A DNA stretch of 64,000 nucleotides from Malus domestica (GCF_042453785.1 NC_091673.1:2735501-2799500), one strand, 5' to 3'; numbered from the stretch's first letter, positions 35,358 through 47,489 are shown. Made by a program: numbers and translations. The notes: a model not told the origin generated them from the sequence alone.

Positions 35358-36699
35358 ACGTGATGACTTTTATTTTATAAGTTGTATTAAATATGTTACC
35401 ATGCAAGTATAGGCGCCAAATGCCTATATGATTGGGAAAAAGCAAACAATAAATAAATAAATATGAAACCTTAACAAGCCCAGGAGTCGAATCCCTTTTC
35501 TGAAAAACAGTCCACGGTGGTAGTAGTAAACCCCTTAATATTTATATATAAGAGATTCTTGCTTCTCTCAGTACCTTTTTGAAGCAATTTTCGTTCTTCA
35601 TATTTTTGTATGTTCAATATCTTTTCCTCCTCACGGGTAAACAAATAACAATAGAGGCATATTTGTAAGTGGTGGACTAGTATGTTAGAAAATTCTCTTG
35701 TTAGTCTAATTGTGTTTCGAACCCAGACTCTTCTCTCCTTCCTCCTCCTTTAGTCTAACTTAGTGGCAAAGCCCATAAATTAGAAATAAAATAAATAGAT
35801 AGTATTTACAAGAGAGTATAATACATGCTTGGAGTTGTGAGCTAATTAAATTTTTTTAGGTGCTAAATGCTTTTTTTTCCATGTTGAAATTAACCTTCCA
35901 ATATCAATATCAAGTCAATATAGAGAGTTATCAATAAAAAATTAAGGAGGATTAAGAGAAACTAACCTACAAATATCAAGTCAATAAAAATGCATGCTAG
36001 GAAGACCATGTTTTTAGATCATATTTGGAAACCACATGATGTGGCAGTTGATGATCGGATTCATTTTTTAATGATTTAAGGAAGTAGTCCATAACCACTA
36101 TATTATCATGTGGTCTCGAAATATGGCCAAGTAGGTGGTCTCTCTATCATCACCCAAGTCAATAGAAAATGGATTGGGAATTTGGAGAACAAAATATATG
36201 AAACGTAAAAATTTAGTAAAAAGTTAGAGAGAACAAAGAGATTTACAAACCTTAATAGTGTTGTGGGTTGGGAATTTAGAGGATAAAATATATGAAATTT
36301 CAAGAAGGGGAGGATGAAAGCTCAAAGTTTATGATTCTTCCATTAGCAATGTAAAGAATGCTTTTGATAAAACAAAATCAGACTTTAGGTTTTAATTTTA
36401 AGAGTTAATAATTGTTTAAGTGACAGGTTTTAGGTTCGATTATCGCCAAAAACAAATTCAAACCACATTATTCCTAGCTCATTGTGAGGTTAAGCCCATT
36501 CCCTCCCCCTAGTGTAGATAATATTGTTTATTAAAAAAAATGTTAAATTTAGTTTTAGGACAAGTGTTGTTGGGATTGAACAAGAAATGAGACCTCTTAT
36601 TTTAACTATTAATGAATACAATTTAAAAGTTTCGTGTAAACTACAAAAAATATAACACTAAGTTCACCGGAAAAAAAGCAAGTATAATACTAAATTATT
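35089..36699. other. Repeat-rich insertion, middle part
   Basis: AT-rich, without a supported gene. It contains a compound (CA)n(TA)n microsatellite at 35300-35349 and a SINE copy at 36405-36541. The gccaaatgcc-type and gaagaccatg patches have no clear structure. Confidence 0.5.
36405..36541 (+). mobile_element. SINE copy, plus strand, with A-rich tail
   Basis: The head is partly lost. Retained are aggttttaggttcgattatcgcc (B-box region), the body attcctagctcattgtgaggttaagccc, then gtgtagataatattgttta and an A-rich tail. Confidence 0.78.
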
Positions 36700-37231
36700 G
36701 GCTTAAATGTCATAATGATCAATGTGTTATAGCCATATGGCCAATTTAGTCCCCGTGTTTTCGATTTGGCTAATTTAGTCTTTGTGTTTGTCTCTGTTAG
36801 CCAATTAAAGATATTTCATTCAATCTATGTTAAAAATTTCATAAGAAAAATCATAAGAGATATAGTTACCCTTTTTATTTACAAATATGAAAAATAACAC
36901 ACATAAGAGATAAAACTTTCAATATGAAAAATGATTAAGGTAGTGACATAGAAAAGAAAGGGGGTAACGTTATGAAGGAGGTTGGGAAGTTAGGAGGAGA
37001 ATAATTTTTCTTTTAATTTTTTATTTTATTTCATATTTAAATATTTCAAATCAAATAAATAATTCTATAAATAAGTCTATAGTAGTTTATAATTTTTTTC
37101 ACAAAAATTAAATGAAAATGTCTTTAATTGACTAACGAAAATAAACACAAAACCAAATTGGTCAAATTGAAAACATATGCACTAAATTGATCTAATGATT
37201 AAAACACATGAACCATTATAACATTTAAGCC
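36700..37231. mobile_element. MULE-type foldback MITE with long inverted repeats
   Basis: A 532-bp element with inverted arms of about 120 bp (ggcttaaatgtcataatg ... ; inverse at 37112-37231) and an exact 9-bp target duplication taaattatt (36691-36699 and 37232-37240). It starts with ggctt like the 3707-4029 element and may be related. Confidence 0.88.
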
Positions 37232-37300
37232 TAAATTATTTAGAAAGGATTAAAGAGGAAGGGTAGGCCTAAGGCCTGCCTGCGCCTCTGGTCTAACTTA

Positions 37301-37730
37301 GGGGGGTGTATTCAATTGGGATTTTGAAGGATTTTAATTATTTTTAATGAATCTAGACGTTTTTAATCAGGATTTTAAGTGATTATCTGAAATTCAATGT
37401 GTATTCAATTAGGATTTTAAGATAGTTTATTAAAATCTTTAGAAATCCGAGTCTATTCAATTAGAATTTTAAAGAAGTTTATAACATTTCAGTTGTATTC
37501 AATTAGAATTTGAATTTAAAGAATTTGGAAAATTTGAGGAATTAGAGGGAATTGGAGAGATATTGTAGTGTATTTTAAGCATTCACAAATCTCACCTCTC
37601 CCCATGAGATTTTGATGGAATTGAATCAAAATTTTACATGGAATCTCTATAAATCAATTAAACTCCATAAAAATTCATGAATTTATAAATACATTGAAAT
37701 ATCTCAAATTCCCAATTGAATACACATTCC
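37301..37730. mobile_element. PIF/Harbinger-like (Tourist-type) MITE
   Basis: A 430-bp element with ends ggggggtgtattcaattggg and, reading in from the right, ggaatgtgtattcaattggg. It is flanked by TTA on both sides (37298-37300 and 37731-37733). The interior is built from repeated attcaattaggattttaa phrases. The 3-bp TTA target and end sequence fit Tourist/Harbinger MITEs. Confidence 0.88.
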
Positions 37731-37879
37731 TTAGTAATAAAAGAAAAAGAATTATAGAAGTGGCGCTTTTAAACAATGCATAGCTATGCGATAATTTGTT
37801 TTGTTTTTTAGTATAAGCCTTTCTAGCTTACCAAGGATTATGAGAAAAAAGTCGATGACCATTACGATGAGGCATATAT

Positions 37880-38036
37880 ATATTTATATTAAATGATTAG
37901 AGGAGTGGGTTAAATTTTACAATGAGTTTATCATAATAATGTGATTTAATTTTACTTTGACGAGAATCGAAGTTAAAACTTTTTATTTACGAGTAAATAA
38001 AAATACAACTAAATCGTAATATTAAGTGATTATTTT
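37880..38036 (-). mobile_element. SINE copy, diverged, minus strand
   Basis: On the minus strand the order is head, ttttatttactcgtaaataaaaagttttaacttcgattctcgtcaaa, then cacattattatgataaactcattgt. This is the same family as 2456-2626 but older. It ends about 10 bp before the conserved proximal promoter of NPF3.1 copy 2. Confidence 0.65.
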
Positions 38037-38044
38037 GTTCCGAT

Positions 38045-38410
38045 TGGTGAGACAAATTGTGAAAACTGTAAATTAGAGTACTCGTCTGTCCATACATGCC
38101 TACCTTCTCTTGTCTTGGTTTCAGTAGTTATCGAAATCTCCGCACTCCATAAGTTTTTGGCCAAGTTTTATAGGCCACAATTTGCCTACCCCACCCACAC
38201 TCACAAAACAAAACAAAGAGAACCCCAAAAAAGTTAACAAGAACACAACTGTGGTCACATGTAAATGAAACAGTAAGCTTAACTCAGCTGACAAGTTACT
38301 CTGCCAGATCTATCAGATCTATCCTTTCCCTCATATCATTGCCTATAAATAATGGAGCTTCGTTGGCCACTTAGGCTTAAAGCAGTATAGGAGAGAGACG
38401 CCAAAATAAG
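38045..38410 (+). promoter_or_regulatory. NPF3.1 copy 2 proximal promoter
   Basis: About 365 bp conserved with copy 1, including the gccacaatttgcct and cagctgacaagttactctgc blocks and the TATA box ctataaataa at 38343-38352, 68 bp before the ATG. Homology to copy 1 stops at its left edge, where the 8.7-kb insertion begins. Confidence 0.75.
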
Positions 38411-40033
38411 ATGGAACATATTGAGGAGAAAGGCAGCCATGCTGCAAGGAAAAAGGGAGGCTTGGTCACTATGCCATTCATCTTTGGTAAGAGCTAATAA
38501 ATCTTGTTGTTTCAAATTTTCGAGTCATACTTGAGTGTAGCCAAGTTAGCTAGAGTAGTGTGCTCATCTTTTTACACGTAAATTCGAATTTTCTTTCCAT
38601 ACTTATGATGAAATTAGCATAGATTATCATGTCGTTGTTCAATTCTTATTATGTATCTCTTTATTTATTTGGTTTTTTGTTTTGGGGATTTTAATTATTG
38701 TTGTTGTTGGCTTTGTGTGTGTGTGTGTAGCTAATGAGATTTGTGAGAAGTTGGCTGTGGTGGGATTCGGTGCAAATATGATAAGCTACTTGACATCGCA
38801 GCTTCATATGCCCTTAACAAAAGCAGCCAACACCCTCACCAACGTTGGTGGCACTGCAAGCTTGACCCCCTTGCTTGGCGCCTTCATTGCTGATGCCTAC
38901 GTTGGCCGCTTCTGGACTATCACTGTTGCTTCCATTATATACCAGATTGTAATCTCTCTCTCTCTCTCTCTAACTAGTTTTCTATATATATTATTAACAC
39001 ACATGATAAAGATTATGCGCTTGTAAATTTACATCTCAATTGATTAAACACCTTAAGATTTGCAACTCATTGATTACTCGTGCACCCAAAGTTATGTGGT
39101 TTGCTCACCCAATATCTATTGTATGAAAAATATTAAGATTCTTATCAACTTCATCGTCACAAGATTAATAGTTATCATCGAGCCATTTTTTATTCAAAAA
39201 TTATTAATTAGGCCGACTTTCTAACCATTCTTTCGTGGTGGGTTTTCCAAAAAAAAAAGAAAGAAGTAGAATTTGTCACAAGTGGACGTATTTAATTTAA
39301 AATTATTAAAAGCATTGTCCAATATGATTGATTGAGTTGAATTTTTTAATTCTCTGTCACAATCAAGCTCTCAGAGTATTGATAAATTACCTTGTTAATT
39401 TTATTTGTTTATTAATTAAATACTAATTATAATTAACTTTTGTATTTGTACAATTAATCAATGAACCAGGGAATGATTTGCTTAACAGTATCAGCAGTAC
39501 TTCCACAACTGAGACCTCCCCCATGCAACCACGGCCAAGTGTGCGAAGAAGCCGACGGGGGGCAGCTAGCAATTCTGTATGTCTCCCTCCTACTAGGAGC
39601 ACTCGGGTCGGGTGGAATCCGACCCTGCGTGGTGTCATTCGGGGCAGATCAGTTCGACGAGAATGACGAAAAACAAACCACCAAGACGTGGAACTACTTC
39701 AACTGGTACTATTTTGCGATGGGGGCATCAATACTATTGGCTGTCACGGTGCTTGTGTATATTCAAGACAACATTGGATGGGGTTGGGGACTTGGAATTC
39801 CAACTGTAGCCATGTTTCTCTCAGTTGTTGCGTTTTTGATCGGGTACCATCTTTACCGGCACTTGGATCCGGCGGGGAGTCCGTTTACCCGGTTGATACA
39901 AGTGGCGGTGGCTGCCTACAAGAAGAGAAAGCTGTCTATGGTGTCTGATCCTAGAATGTTGTATCAGAATGATGAACTCGACGGTCCTATTTCATTGGGT
40001 GGAAAGCTTCTTCACACTAAGCATATGAAGTAA

Positions 40034-40080
<47 letters not shown>

Positions 40081-41832
40081 TCTCTCTCCCTCTCATGTTG
40101 CATGTGTATTGTGGCTCTAAACCACTAATTAAGTTGATTTTTGTCAAAATGTTGGCCCTAATTCATCATTTAACAACATAAACTCAATAATATAATTATA
40201 TATACACAGCACTATCGTATCACGTTTTGCAGTAAGAAAATAAGATAATGCATGAAACTATCACATGAACTATTTTCACTATATATGACCTCTCATATAT
40301 TTCATTATTTCTCTGTCTTTTGCTATATAATATGAGAATCTTATACGATAAAATACATGGTTTCTACGAAAATCCCTAATCCTATTTCCACTACAATAAA
40401 ATAGGATTCCTGCCAAGAAAAGTCTCGATTATACACATATACATATGTTAAGTCTAGAAGATGAACATAATTATCAGGGTTAGGTGGAAACAGGTTGCAG
40501 GTAATGACTAGGTCGTTTTGTCCATGCACTGCTCATGTTTTGGATGTAGGGACCACAATCCCTTGACCTTTCATGGATGAGCTGCACCACGTACTTCTGT
40601 TTCTGTCACTGCTATGCAACAAAAATCTCACGTCCTCTGCTCTATTAGCAGAGACTCAGAGTCATCCCCACCTCCAGTCCATAGCGACCCAACAAATATA
40701 TAGAAAGGAAGAACATGCGACCTAGTCACTTTTTGAATTTCCACAACGTGGCTGCACTTAGCTTCACATGTGTGCGAGTCTAAATCATTGGTTAACTGAT
40801 ACAGACAGTTTAGGTTTAATAAAATTCATATCACGATAATTGGACGGTTAAGGTTTCATTAAATTGATTGTTTGTATGATATAAGCGTCTTATCTTGATA
40901 GACTGTTTAACAATTTAACAACGTTACATATGGTGAAATAATGCAGATTTCTTGACAAGGCAGCGATCGTAACGGAGGAGGACAATCTCAAAGCACCAAA
41001 CCTATGGAGGATCAACACCGTTCATCGCGTCGAGGAACTGAAATCAATAATCAGAATGGGACCTATATGGGGATCAGGAATACTCCTCATCACAGCCTAT
41101 GCCCAGCAAAGCACATTCTCACTCAACCAAGCCAAAACCATGGACAGGCACCTCACAAAGTCCTTTGAAATCCCTGCAGGCTCCATGTCAGTCTTCACCA
41201 TAGTGACCATGCTCACCACGATCGCCTTGTACGACCGCATCTTCATTAAGGTGGCTAGAAAGTTCACCGGGCTAGACCGGGGAATAACATTCCTCCACAG
41301 AATGGGAATAGGGTTTGTCATTTCGGTATTCGCCACATTGGTCGCCGGATTTGTCGAAGTGAAGCGAAAAAAGGCAGCTTTCGCACACGGGTTGGTCGAT
41401 CATCCTCATGATATAATCCCCATTTCAGTGTTTTGGTTAGTTCCTCAGTATGCCCTTCATGGGATGGCTGAAGCATTCATGTCAATCGGGCACCTCGAGT
41501 TTTTCTATGATCAGGCGCCGGAGAGTATGAGAAGCACTGCTGCCGCGCTGTTTTGGACCTCCATCTCGGCCGGAAACTACGTGAGCACTCTTTTGGTGTC
41601 ACTGGTGCACAAGTTTAGTGCTGGCCCTAATGGATCCAACTGGCTGCCGGACAATAATTTGAACAAAGGGAGGTTGGAGTACTTCTACTGGTTAATCACG
41701 TTACTACAAGTTGTTAATCTTATTTACTATTTATTTTGTGCCAAAATGTATACGTTTAAGCCGATTCAGGTCGTAAAGAAAGAAGGTGCTGAGTCCGGAG
41801 AAAATCAAGTGGAGCTTGCCAATAAGGCTTAA
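38411..41832 (+). CDS. NPF3.1: NPF3.1-type nitrate/gibberellin transporter, copy 2, 579 aa
   Basis: Paralogue of the 21121-24155 gene, with the same four-exon structure: 38411-38486, 38731-38948, 39470-40029, 40947-41832. The first three exon lengths are identical (76, 218, 560 nt). The 579-residue product keeps the EICEK proton-coupling motif, LGSGGIRPCVVSFGADQFDE, TKTWNYFNWYYF, KHMKFLDKAAI and PESMRSTAAALFW. It has the likely ancestral tail ESGENQVELANKA. At sites that differ, copy 2 more often matches the Arabidopsis NPF3.1 sequence I recall (EICEK, GADQFDE, VEVKRK, LEYFYWLITLLQ), so copy 1 looks like the faster-changing one; that comparison is from memory. Intron 2 is much longer than in copy 1 (521 versus 114 bp). 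No break is seen in the reading frame. Confidence 0.96.
40032..40098. repeat. CT microsatellite in NPF3.1 copy 2 intron 3
   Basis: An interrupted (CT)n run directly after the intron 3 donor, longer than the one in copy 1. Confidence 0.9.
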
Positions 41833-42639
41833 TTGGCTTAGTATCAGTTAATTAATTAAATTAGTCATTAGTCAGAGTTAATATAGCTATTAAGAACTAG
41901 CTGCTGGTACATTAGAGTGTAGAAATGAGAAGAATATCTACTTTGGATTAATAAATTCATAAATGAAACATCCAGTTTGTATGATCTTTATATTAAGATC
42001 TTGGAAGCAGATGAATCTGAACAATGTGCTTCCTACTCTTCTCCACTAAACCAAGACCTCTAAATTTTTCTGTTCACAAAATATCAACTATATATACATA
42101 TGTACATGATGTAATTGTCGCACTGAAAGGAAAACTAAATTATTATATGGTCTATCATATATCATAAAATGGAAATATGAAATCACGTATATTGTGTCGG
42201 TACTACTAAAAAATAAAATTTTATTTACCAAATAATAATACAGTATTTTATTGATTTAAATACGAGTCGACTTTAAACTGTAGGAAAGTACATTGGGCTG
42301 TATCTTCAATTAGTTCTTTTTGGTCAATGTATCTTTAAGTTCAATTTACTTCAAACAATACAAAAAAAACATAGGAAATAACATATGGGCTGGATTCAAC
42401 TTTAGTTGGACTTAACAGGGCCTTGAACCAAGCCCGTTTTAAAATTGGACCTGACTTCAAGATGTAAAACAACTACCATGGCCCAATGTAATAACCGTCT
42501 AGAAAGCGAAAACAAAGACGAACGAGAGATTGACTTTTCTCCATTTGGACTTTTGACCTTTGACGTGCAAAAGTGTTTTTTTTTTCTCCGTTTTCTAATC
42601 AATATTTATAATTATTTACAAAAGCGGTTGTGTTTTACG

Positions 42640-43000
42640 CAAGAGAATCATCTCCGGATCCATTTTGTGGAGATTGTAGGAATCCTTATATTTTAAGGAA
42701 AACTAATGAAAAAGATTTAAAAACTTTTGAGTTTTAATGATAAGGATAAAATAAAGGTAAAGTGAATAGTATCAGGTTTGACTTTTTAGTGTAAAAATAT
42801 GATTTTTCGTTAAAGTGAACAATACCGTGGGCTTTTCGTTAAAACTTCCTATATTTTAACTATTGATCGTACATTGTGTGATTAATTTCGTCAGATACTA
42901 TTAGTATTTAATTTTAAATAAAAAAAAATTCAATAATTTCTGACTGCACAATGTATGATGAGTAATTAAGATATGAATCCACAATTTGAATCTGGAAATC
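42640..43000. mobile_element. MITE, 'gaggatcc' family, split by a younger MITE
   Basis: The left part (gagaatcatctccggatcc, about 42640-42696) and right part (about 42850-43000, with ttgatcgtacattgtgtgatt and gaatctggaaatcc) belong to the 'gaggatcc' family. They are interrupted by the element at 42697-42849. The outer ends are approximate. It lies about 240 bp upstream of the ACD11-like start codon. Confidence 0.75.
42697..42849. mobile_element. Nested MULE-type MITE, 'ggaaaactaatg' family
   Basis: A 153-bp element starting ggaaaactaatgaaaa and ending cgttaaaacttcc. It is flanked by an exact 10-bp duplication tatattttaa (42687-42696 and 42850-42859) that lies inside the older MITE. Same family as 12982-13126. 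Confidence 0.92.
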
Positions 43001-43240
43001 CGTTTTTTAACTTAAAAGTATGGCAGGCCGCGTCCATAGCGAAGCTTCGAACGGTCAAACCCGACAGCCTTACGTTCCTTCTCAAACACAAATTACACAA
43101 CCAAAAACAAAAGCAACAAAATCAAGATTGTTCAACAAAACACGGTTTTGTCTCGTTTTTAGTTTGATATTACGGTGCGGGGAGGAGGTGTCTGTTTGTG
43201 CATGACTTTAACGGCGAAGCACGGCGGCGGAACCAGAGCC

Positions 43241-44557
43241 ATGGACGGTATCGCAATGGCGGAGTCGACGTCGACGCCTCCTCTAACGGAAATCGTCGAG
43301 GCCTTCGAGGAGTTGGGCAAGATCCTCCAATCCCATTCCCATAATTCCCAACGAAAACAACACCAAACGTTGCGTTTGGATACATTCTCCCAGGCTTCCA
43401 CCCTCGTCTCCATCCTCTTCAGTTGCCTTGGCCTCGCCTTCAAGTTCGCCGAGATGGAGTACGTCTCCAAGGTTCCTTTCTTCCTTCCCACCACAAACCC
43501 TAATTCTCATTTTCTTTAATTTTCTTGTATTTGTTTGATTGTTGCTTCTTTTTTTTTGTGGGATTTCGATTGTTCATTTTTTGTTAAATGTATGATTTGG
43601 TTTGTTGGTGAGATCTTCGTGAAATTAATCAACGTGAAAATGTGACTTAGTCTTGTTTAAAAATGTTTTTAAAATGACCGAAACTCTTTTGGCGAAAATG
43701 TTGTTAAAACCAATCATCAGTAAAAATTCAAGCGGATGTTAAAAAAAGTACTTTATCTAATGCTTCTTCCAAAATCAATTTCACGAAAAATGTTTTTAGT
43801 TGCGCATCCAAACGAGAGCTTTAACATACCTAAATATAGTGTGCCCCTAAAAGTATTGTCATATCTTGGAGATCTCACTCTGGTTGGTTGCAATCGCTTC
43901 AGTTAGCCTGCCTCTTCCTGCAGGATCTCACACTGTGCTTGCTTGCATTCAGGTTAAAGATCTTGTGGAGGCGTCACGGACTTACGACACATTAGAAAGC
44001 CTTATAGATTATGATGTTGCTAAGGGCACGGTGAAATCCCCCGGAAGCCATTCCCGTAATCTGCGCCGTGTCCGGCAGGGTCTCGACCTCATCAGAGCTC
44101 TATTCGAACAATTCTTGTCAACCGAGTATGTTCAAACTTATGTTGTGCAAACTGCAGTTGTGCTTCATTCTGCAGATTTTCGGTTTTAGACATTCTTCCT
44201 TCTTTTGCCTTTCAGTGACTACTCTTTGAGGGAAGCAGCTTCAACAGCTTATGCCAAAGTGTGTGCGCCATACCACAGTTGGGCAATCAGGACAGCGGTT
44301 GCTGCCGGAATGTATGCTCTTCCGTCGAGGGATCAACTGCTGGTGAATCTCGAAGAGACCCGTAAGTCTAAAAGCTTTTCTCCGTCCAGAAACAATGATC
44401 TCCAGTTTTGCATGCTGTTTATTTCTAAAATGCAATCAATTTCATTCCAGATCAGTCAGCAGAGAAGAAGATGAAAAGGTACATCCAAGCGTCGCGTCCG
44501 GTGATCGAGTACATCGACAGGCTATACCTTTCTAAGAACATCACCTTGGACTGGTGA
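43241..44557 (+). CDS. ACD11: ACD11-like glycolipid transfer protein (ceramide-1-phosphate transfer), 218 aa
   Basis: GLTP-fold protein; Arabidopsis ACD11 moves ceramide-1-phosphate/sphingosine between membranes in the cytosol, and its loss triggers accelerated cell death. Four exons: 43241-43471, 43953-44125, 44216-44361, 44451-44557, all GT-AG and in frame, 218 residues (ACD11 is 206). Residues expected to bind the lipid headgroup are present: Asp80 in KDLVEAS, Arg112 and Arg116 in SRNLRRVRQGLD, and His155 in CAPYHSWAIR. The C-terminus KNITLDW matches the conserved ending (QLGIDW in ACD11). Three in-frame ATGs (43202, 43241, 43256) make the start uncertain; I chose 43241, and 43256 is also plausible. 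It is convergent with LTA2, with stops 473 bp apart. The orthologue could be ACD11 itself or a close paralogue. Confidence 0.93.
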
Positions 44558-45030
44558 CTTCAGTCTTCATCTATCTCAGTAGGCGTCTACGTTAACGTAT
44601 GGTTCGTTACGATTACTTCTTCGCTAATACGGGTCTGTACATAAACGTTATTTACCTTGCTACAAGAGAACTATATGTTTATAGGAGGCTATTAATTAGA
44701 CTGCAATATCAGAAGTTTATAACTGCTAGAGATGGTGAATATTATTACACAGCGACGGGTTTGTACTTTCTACCCAAGCAATCCCCTCACCGAGTTCTAT
44801 CAAACTATTTAAAAGTTACTATTTCCCTGTTTCAAAATTTTCTCAACAGTGACTGATGAAGCAATGCAAATTCTTAAAATTTCAAAACAAAATGAAGTAA
44901 ACACAAGCAGAAAATGCTAGAAATTACTGCAAGAGCGTGTTCCTTAGTTGGGCATCCCGTTCGATAGACACACCTTTCCTTTGTCACTGAGGGTCAAAAA
45001 CATTAATCCTTGGGAGTCCTGAAACACCAA
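44558..45030. other. Convergent 3' ends of ACD11-like and LTA2
   Basis: 473 bp shared by two 3' untranslated regions read in opposite directions. Terminator elements are not distinguishable. No further gene seen. Confidence 0.55.
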
Positions 45031-47489
45031 CTACAATGTGAGGCTCTCTGGGTTCTCAACAATCTTTGCAAATGTCTTGAGGAAGGCAGCCAAATCAGCA
45101 CCATAAACAATCCGGTGATCAGCAGTTACATTCACCTGTAGAAAGAACCATATTCCAACTCAATTAGGTTACCTTTTGTACAAATTTCAGCAGGTTCAGC
45201 GAAATTGTGTTCAACTAACAAATTGATAGAGCGCAAAAAGAAAAATATACGGTATAGAGGAACCTAGATGTTAAATCCAATCAATAATGTAACATATTGA
45301 TGTTTCTGGAAATAGATCAACTACAAAGCAAGGGTTGTTCCCCTCCTTTCACAGAGAGGTTTATAAATATAAGATTGTTTCCTTCCTCTTCCGACAAGAT
45401 TAATTGACAGTTGCTTTCAGTAAAGCATGTCACATGCCAATTTATACAAGTTTGATGTACTGGTGGAAGTATTCTTTTGAGTTGTGTATAAGTTCGTTTA
45501 ACAGACTCATCCCTTGTATACGTGTGAAACTTAACTTATAACCTTGTAAAGTACGAGAAACAACATCAACAAAATAGTATACATTACGGAGAAAACGCAA
45601 AGACACTCACCAGCATTTTACTTTTTACACTGAAGAATCCATCTGTATCAGCGACAACAGTTGGCTTTGAAGCTCCAACAGCCATGATAGCCCCCTGATT
45701 GTCAATCAAAACTTCAGCAAGCAGCTAAAAAATCATAAAAAATAGAACAATCCTATCGATTCATGAAGACAAAAAATTATCGTATTAAAGGATCAAAACT
45801 CACCTGCCCTGGTGGAAGAATAGCATCAAACCTGTCCACTCCAAACATGCCCAAATTGGACAAGGTGAAAGTTCCTACAAAGAGTTCAATATAACTTAAT
45901 GAGTATAAAACGAAAGCAAGTAGGTAAGAACTGACAGAGAGTTTGTAAGTAAAAACCTGTTGTGTATTCGTGGGGCTGAAGTTGCTTTGAACGGGCCTTC
46001 TCCACTAACTCTTTCCATTTCTGGGATAGCAAATACAAATCCAACTGCACAAACACATACAATTCAACCATCGATAATCAGAACACAAACTACTAAGAAC
46101 AGAAGCACTAAATGTTGAAGACGAAGGTTCCGCTACTAATTGCATCGAGGCCTTTAGATAAAACCCCAAACCGACTAAACAAATGGTTAAGTTGCGGACA
46201 GTATTGGTGTTGATTAGTAATGGTTCATCAACCACCTTCGAAATCTTAACACTACAATACCAACAAATAATATATTATTCACAAGTAACAGACCTTATCA
46301 GCATCCTGAAGAACAGGGGTTATGAGTCCTCCATTGATTGCCACAGCAACAGCAATGTTTATGCTGCTGTTATACGAAAAGCTCTTCCCGTCTTTGCAGC
46401 TCGCATTCACAACCGGGTGCTGAGCAAGTGCCATAGCAGCAGCCTTGGCCAACAATGCAGTCATTGTCACACCCTTTGGTTTCACCTGTTGGACAATTTC
46501 AATGAATTCACCCCAAAATTCCAGAAATTCAAACACCAATCAAACCCAAATGACATTGCAAACCAACAATCCAATTAATCCAAACACTATCCACAATGTA
46601 CCTTCTCATAAAGGGCGTCGATGGCGTCACTGTTAATCGGGTAGCCGACCCGGAAAGTCGGCACCGAGAGACTTTCGACCATGTTCTTCGAAACAGCAAC
46701 CTGCATCGTGGTAAATGGCACCACGGTTGAGCCGGGAAGCAGAGGCGGGGCTGCAGCAGAAGGCTTGGGTGGAGCAGCGGCCACCGGAGTGGGCTCGGCG
46801 GCGACGGGTTTAGCAGGCTTTACAATTCCGGCGGCTGCCTCCACGTCAGCAGGCGTAATTCGGCCAAATGGGCCGGTGCCCACCACGGAGGCAATTTCGA
46901 CCTTGTGCTGCTTGGCTAGCTTCTTAGCAAAAGGAGTGGCCACGCCCTTTTTGGCAGTGTAAGTAGGAGTAGCAGATGGAGCAGGCTGGGCAATTGCAGG
47001 GGCGGGAGTGGCGGTAGCAGGAGGAGGCGTGGGCGTAACAGCTGGGGATGAAGAAGACGATGTGGATTTGGCCTTTTCCCTGGCCTCGGCGACTTCCTCT
47101 TCGGTCTCAGCGAGAAGCCCGATGGCGGCGCCGACGGGAGCGGTCTCGCCTTCCCCGACGACGATTGCGGCGAGAATCCCGTCGTAGAATGTCTCTACGT
47201 CCATGTCGGCTTTGTCAGACTCGACGACAACGACGCTCTCGCCTTTGGAGAGGACGTCGCCCTCGGATTTGACCCAGGAGACGATCTTTCCCTCGGTCAT
47301 AGTGGAGCTGAGAGCAGGCATGAAGATCTCCCTGATCTTGGATTGGACGGTGAGGGTGCGGCGGCGAGGAATGGAGCGGAATGCAGTGGAAGAGGAGGAG
47401 GAGGAGGGGGAGGGGCGCCATGGGAGAGCTGTGGAGATGGAGGAGGAGAAGGAAATGGTGGTCTTGGAGAGGAAAGGAGACGACGCCAT
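45031..47489 (-). CDS. LTA2: Plastid pyruvate dehydrogenase E2, dihydrolipoyl acetyltransferase, 475 aa
   Basis: E2 core of the plastid pyruvate dehydrogenase complex, transferring acetyl from lipoamide to CoA to make acetyl-CoA for fatty-acid synthesis. Six exons on the minus strand: 47489-46602, 46485-46294, 46044-45957, 45874-45804, 45694-45611, 45135-45031; all GT-AG, 475 residues (Arabidopsis LTA2 is 480). Domains: Ser/Thr/Arg-rich transit peptide (1 to about 50), one lipoyl domain (about 52-127) with lipoylated Lys93 in ESDKADM, a Pro/Ala/Thr-rich hinge (about 140-180), E1/E3-binding domain (about 183-221, VATPFAKKLAKQ and GTGPFGRIT) and catalytic domain (about 250-475). The catalytic His448 lies in ADHRIVYGADLA, where the plastid type has Tyr in place of the usual Asp. 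The single lipoyl domain and transit peptide separate it from the mitochondrial E2. A GA-rich leader (47498-47521) lies just upstream. Confidence 0.97.

Larger units (their letters stand above)
27811..42395 (+). repeat. Segmental duplication, copy 2
   Basis: Second copy of the RAD23-3'-flank plus NPF3.1 block. It begins with a copy of RAD23 3' flanking sequence (caacccgtcagctaaaa, then gaacccctct and gtagcgtacaagaaatgg). It has gained a 1-kb MULE-like element (28064-29065) and about 8.7 kb of repeats (29350-38045) between its distal and proximal promoter regions. The RAD23 coding exons were not included in the duplication. Confidence 0.92.
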
